Positions 48,975 to 51,555 of a stretch of DNA of 51,555 nt are shown here, piece after piece (position 1 is the first letter of the stretch; every line of letters begins with the position of its first letter). The notes under the pieces are model-generated. The model saw nothing but the letters and a program-made list of their open reading frames with translations. It had not been told where the DNA came from and made no database searches. The stretch comes from JANMMJ01 sp964543235 (GTDB taxonomy: Bacteria; Pseudomonadota; Alphaproteobacteria; Rhizobiales; Aestuariivirgaceae): the NCBI GenBank assembly GCA_964543235.1, contig CAZIXE010000025.1, positions 1 through 51,555 of the forward strand, in the 5' to 3' direction. Both the position numbers and the translations under genes were made by a program.

Positions 48975-50573
48975 GTGACACTTTCCGACATCCGGGGGAT
49001 GTTCGACATCAAGACAATCCTTGCCGCGCAGGCGCGCGATCCGGGCTCGCAGCTCAGGCGATGGGCGCGAAACGTTCTTGCATTGCTCGTCATCTTCGTT
49101 GCGGCGCATTACCTGGAGAACCGGTTTCAGTTCAACAGCCACATACTTGCGGCGCTCAACAAGGGATTCGCCCATCAGTCCGAGACGGTCTGGCTCACCG
49201 CCATTTTCAGCCTCGTCACCTTCCTCATCCTGCAAGTCTATGACATGAAGCGGGAGGTGAGCAGGCGCCGCTCGGCAGAAGCACAAGCGGTGGGCCTTGC
49301 CTACCACGATCCGCTGACGGGGCTGGCCAACCGGCGCAAATTCGACGAACACCTGCAAAGTCTGGCGCCGGGCGCCAGCTACGGGCTGCTGATGGTCGAT
49401 CTCGACGGGTTCAAGCCGGTGAACGACATCTTTGGCCACACGGCGGGCGACGTTGTGCTGGCCGAGACGGCCTCGCGAATCGTCGATGCCTGCGGGCGCG
49501 CGACACTGGTGGCGCGTTTCGGCGGCGACGAGTTCGCGGTCGTCACCGAGCCGATCAGCCATCCGTCGGACATCGAGGAGTTGGCCGCCGCAATCGCCCG
49601 GCGCTTCGAAAAGACGTTTGTGGTCGGTTCGGCGGATGCGACCATCCGCGCCTCGATCGGCCTGACCGTCTACCGGCCGGGACATCATTCCGCCGAGGAT
49701 GCCGTACGCGAGGCCGATGTGGCGCTCTACCAGGCCAAGGAGGATTGCCTTGCGCCCTATTGCTTCTTCGAACCGGCCATGGAGGAACGGCTGAAGCGGC
49801 GCAAACTCATGGAGCGGCGGCTCAGAACCGCCATCACCCAGAAAACCGTCAAGCCGCACTTCCAGCCGCTGGTCGATCTGCGGACCAAACAGATCATCGG
49901 ATTCGAGGCGCTGGCGCGCTGGAACGACGAGGAACTGGGAAGCATCGGGCCCGACGAGTTCATCGCCCTCGCCGAGGAGTCGGGCCTCATCACCGATCTC
50001 AGCATGTGCCTGCTGCGGGCGGCTTGCCAGGAGGCGGTGCGCTGGCCAGCGCATATCAAGCTGTCTTTCAACCTGTCACCGAAGCAGTTCAAGGATAAGC
50101 TGGTCGGGCTCAGGATCCTGGGCGTGCTGGGCGAGACCGGGCTGTCGGCGCAGCGGCTGGAGGTTGAGATCACCGAAAGTTCGCTGGTGGAAAACCGCGA
50201 ACAGGCACGCCAGGTGTTGGCCAGTCTCAGGTCGGCTGGAGTCAGGATCGCCATTGACGATTTCGGCACCGGCTATTCGAGTCTTTATCACCTGCGCGAG
50301 TTCCGGTTCGACAATCTCAAGATCGACCGCTCGTTCATCGCGGCAATGGAACGCGGCAATGACGACGCGGTGATCGTTCAGGCCATCCTCAACCTCTCCA
50401 GGGGCCTCGGCCTGGTGGCCACCGCGGAGGGAATCGAGCGGCTCGACCAGTTGTCGTCGCTGCTGAGTTCCGGTTGCCATCACGGGCAGGGCTACCTCTT
50501 CGGCAAGGCAATGTCGGGTGAGGAAGCCCTGGCGCTTATCAATGAGCGGACGCGCCGGGCGCTGCGGGCCTGA
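48975..50573 (+). CDS. membrane GGDEF-EAL protein (c-di-GMP synthesis and/or breakdown)
   Basis: The 532-residue protein has two N-terminal membrane helices (about residues 33-46 and 72-88), a GGDEF domain with intact RFGGDEF (GGDEF 183-187) and an EAL domain with intact EALARW (EAL 311-313), NLSPKQF and DDFGTGYSSL (428-437). Both catalytic motifs agree with active enzymes; the RxxD inhibitory site before GGDEF is absent (GRAT instead). GTG 48975 was chosen because AGGAG lies eight bases upstream; ATG 48999 is the alternative. It heads a tandem pair with the GGDEF gene at 50670. Confidence 0.92.
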   Translation: MTLSDIRGMFDIKTILAAQARDPGSQLRRWARNVLALLVIFVAAHYLENRFQFNSHILAALNKGFAHQSETVWLTAIFSLVTFLILQVYDMKREVSRRRSAEAQAVGLAYHDPLTGLANRRKFDEHLQSLAPGASYGLLMVDLDGFKPVNDIFGHTAGDVVLAETASRIVDACGRATLVARFGGDEFAVVTEPISHPSDIEELAAAIARRFEKTFVVGSADATIRASIGLTVYRPGHHSAEDAVREADVALYQAKEDCLAPYCFFEPAMEERLKRRKLMERRLRTAITQKTVKPHFQPLVDLRTKQIIGFEALARWNDEELGSIGPDEFIALAEESGLITDLSMCLLRAACQEAVRWPAHIKLSFNLSPKQFKDKLVGLRILGVLGETGLSAQRLEVEITESSLVENREQARQVLASLRSAGVRIAIDDFGTGYSSLYHLREFRFDNLKIDRSFIAAMERGNDDAVIVQAILNLSRGLGLVATAEGIERLDQLSSLLSSGCHHGQGYLFGKAMSGEEALALINERTRRALRA

Positions 50574-50612
50574 GGTCCCGACCCGCGCGGTCAGCGGAAT
50601 CATTGCCTAGCG

Positions 50613-50628
50613 TTAACAAAGCACTAAC
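50613..50628 (+). promoter_or_regulatory. CtrA-like site upstream of the second GGDEF gene
   Basis: TTAA-CAAAGCA-CTAAC has the same single deviation from the CtrA consensus as the site at 48919-48934. It ends 41 bp before the ATG at 50670. The following bases CAT extend the match to the frequent TAACCAT form. Confidence 0.5.
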
Positions 50629-50669
50629 CATTTCGATGCATTTTTCGCCATTTCCAGCGGAAGATCGAA

Positions 50670-51524
50670 ATGACGCCTGGGGGCATCAAGCATATTCTGG
50701 CGCGACAGCGGGCGGACGGTGCGCAGACAGTGCAACGCCGCCTGCGCAACATCGTCCTGCTGCTCCTTACCGCCGGTCTTGCCTACGGGATCGAACGCCA
50801 GTTCTCGCTGCATGACGTATTGCATGACATGCTGGCGGGCGGAGAGGCGTCCGGCGCGGACGCGCTTCTGCTCACCGCCCTTCTGGCACTGTTCGGCTAT
50901 GTCGTGGTGCAGGTACTCGACTTGCGCCGGGAGGTTTCGCGGCGGCGTCTTGCCGAGGCGCAGGCAATCGCCCTTGCCTATCATGACCCGCTGACCGGCC
51001 TGCCCAACCGGCGGCGGTTCGAGGAACATCTCGGCAAGCTGAATCCCGGCCAGACGATTGCGGTACTGATGCTCGATCTCGACGATTTCAAGCCGGTCAA
51101 TGACATGTTCGGACATGGGGTGGGTGACGAGGTGTTGAGCCAGGCGGCGCGGCGCATTGCCGCCACCTGCGGGCGCGACTGCATGGTGGCCCGATTCGGT
51201 GGCGATGAGTTCGCAGTCGCCACCGGGCCGGCCATATCCGGCGAAGAGGCGGTGGTACTGGCCCAGGCCATTGGGCTGGCCTTCGAGGAGCCGTTCCCTG
51301 CCGGCACCGCCATGGCGCGCATCGGCATATCGGCCGGCGTGGCACTATTCACCGCCGGCGAGCGTCCGGCCATGGAGGCGCTGCGAGAAGCCGATCTGGC
51401 GCTCTACCGCGCCAAACTGGACCGGCAGCAACGCTGGTGTCTGTTCGACCGGCGTTTCGAAGAGACGCTGCGGCGGCGCAAGACGCTGGAGGTGCGGCTC
51501 GCCACGGCTACGAATCCGGGTTAA
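50670..51524 (+). CDS. membrane GGDEF protein (diguanylate cyclase), paralog lacking EAL
   Basis: The 284-residue protein is collinear with the N-terminal half of its upstream neighbour: two membrane helices, the linker REVSRRRLAEAQAIALAYHD, PLTGLPNRRRFEEHL and the intact RFGGDEFAVA motif. It stops (TAA at 51522) just where the EAL domain begins in the paralog, after RRRKTLEVRLATATNPG. No RxxD inhibitory site is seen. GCGGAAGA precedes the ATG. It should make c-di-GMP. Whether the EAL domain was lost or never present cannot be told, since only 31 bases follow. Confidence 0.88.
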   Translation: MTPGGIKHILARQRADGAQTVQRRLRNIVLLLLTAGLAYGIERQFSLHDVLHDMLAGGEASGADALLLTALLALFGYVVVQVLDLRREVSRRRLAEAQAIALAYHDPLTGLPNRRRFEEHLGKLNPGQTIAVLMLDLDDFKPVNDMFGHGVGDEVLSQAARRIAATCGRDCMVARFGGDEFAVATGPAISGEEAVVLAQAIGLAFEEPFPAGTAMARIGISAGVALFTAGERPAMEALREADLALYRAKLDRQQRWCLFDRRFEETLRRRKTLEVRLATATNPG

Positions 51525-51555
51525 CGGGCAGAGGTGAGAGGAGTGCGGCGAGGTA

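Overview
The window is high-GC DNA that reads as an alphaproteobacterium, most likely of the order Hyphomicrobiales (Rhizobiales). Supporting signs are two DUF1127 small proteins, a fabI-aroC block divergent from pdxH, a ppdK/glyS neighbourhood, FNR/FixK-type and CtrA-like sites, and short palindromes of the kind common between rhizobial genes. The species cannot be told by reading. No CRISPR array, rRNA, integrase, transposase or phage gene was seen.

Layout. 0-8.5 kb: tRNA-Pro(CGG), a BioY biotin transporter component, a metallo-hydrolase, an acyl-CoA ligase, an amidase, a cytochrome c, an FG-GAP repeat protein and an orphan iron-type ABC permease. 8.5-13.5 kb: two paralogous cassettes, each with a large BTAD/TPR regulator divergent from a small DUF1127 gene. 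The cassettes share their promoter region, a 10-codon upstream ORF and a hairpin downstream of the small gene. 13.7-22.6 kb: an accessory region between two class III aminotransferases (gabT and a beta-alanine/putrescine-type enzyme). A 175-bp copy of the gabT 3' end lies at 17595-17769, so that direct repeats flank a lower-GC cargo (Gly-rich secreted protein, DUF4198 protein, HupE/UreJ protein). VapBC, a TPR membrane protein and CcdAB follow.

22.7-31.5 kb: a small unknown protein, an EF-hand protein, hemN with an FNR-type box, an FMN-binding protein, then htrA-like/aroC/fabI on the minus strand divergent from pdxH, and a DegQ-type protease. 31.5-41.4 kb: SDR-metC, SRAP and NUDIX, a hypothetical gene, pyrC-acuI-lysE on the minus strand, ygfZ-tag-HD hydrolase-phosphatase on the plus strand, and a class IV aminotransferase. 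41.4-51.5 kb: a SleB-type wall hydrolase, ppdK, an MFS transporter, glyS, and two tandem GGDEF paralogs with matching CtrA-like sites.

Most of the window is chromosomal housekeeping: amino-acid and cofactor metabolism, fatty acid synthesis, protein quality control and c-di-GMP signalling. The parts that deserve attention are the twin BTAD/DUF1127 cassette (8.5-13.5 kb) and the gabT-tail-flanked cargo with two adjacent toxin-antitoxin modules (14.8-20.9 kb). All calls were made by reading the sequence; no database search was run.
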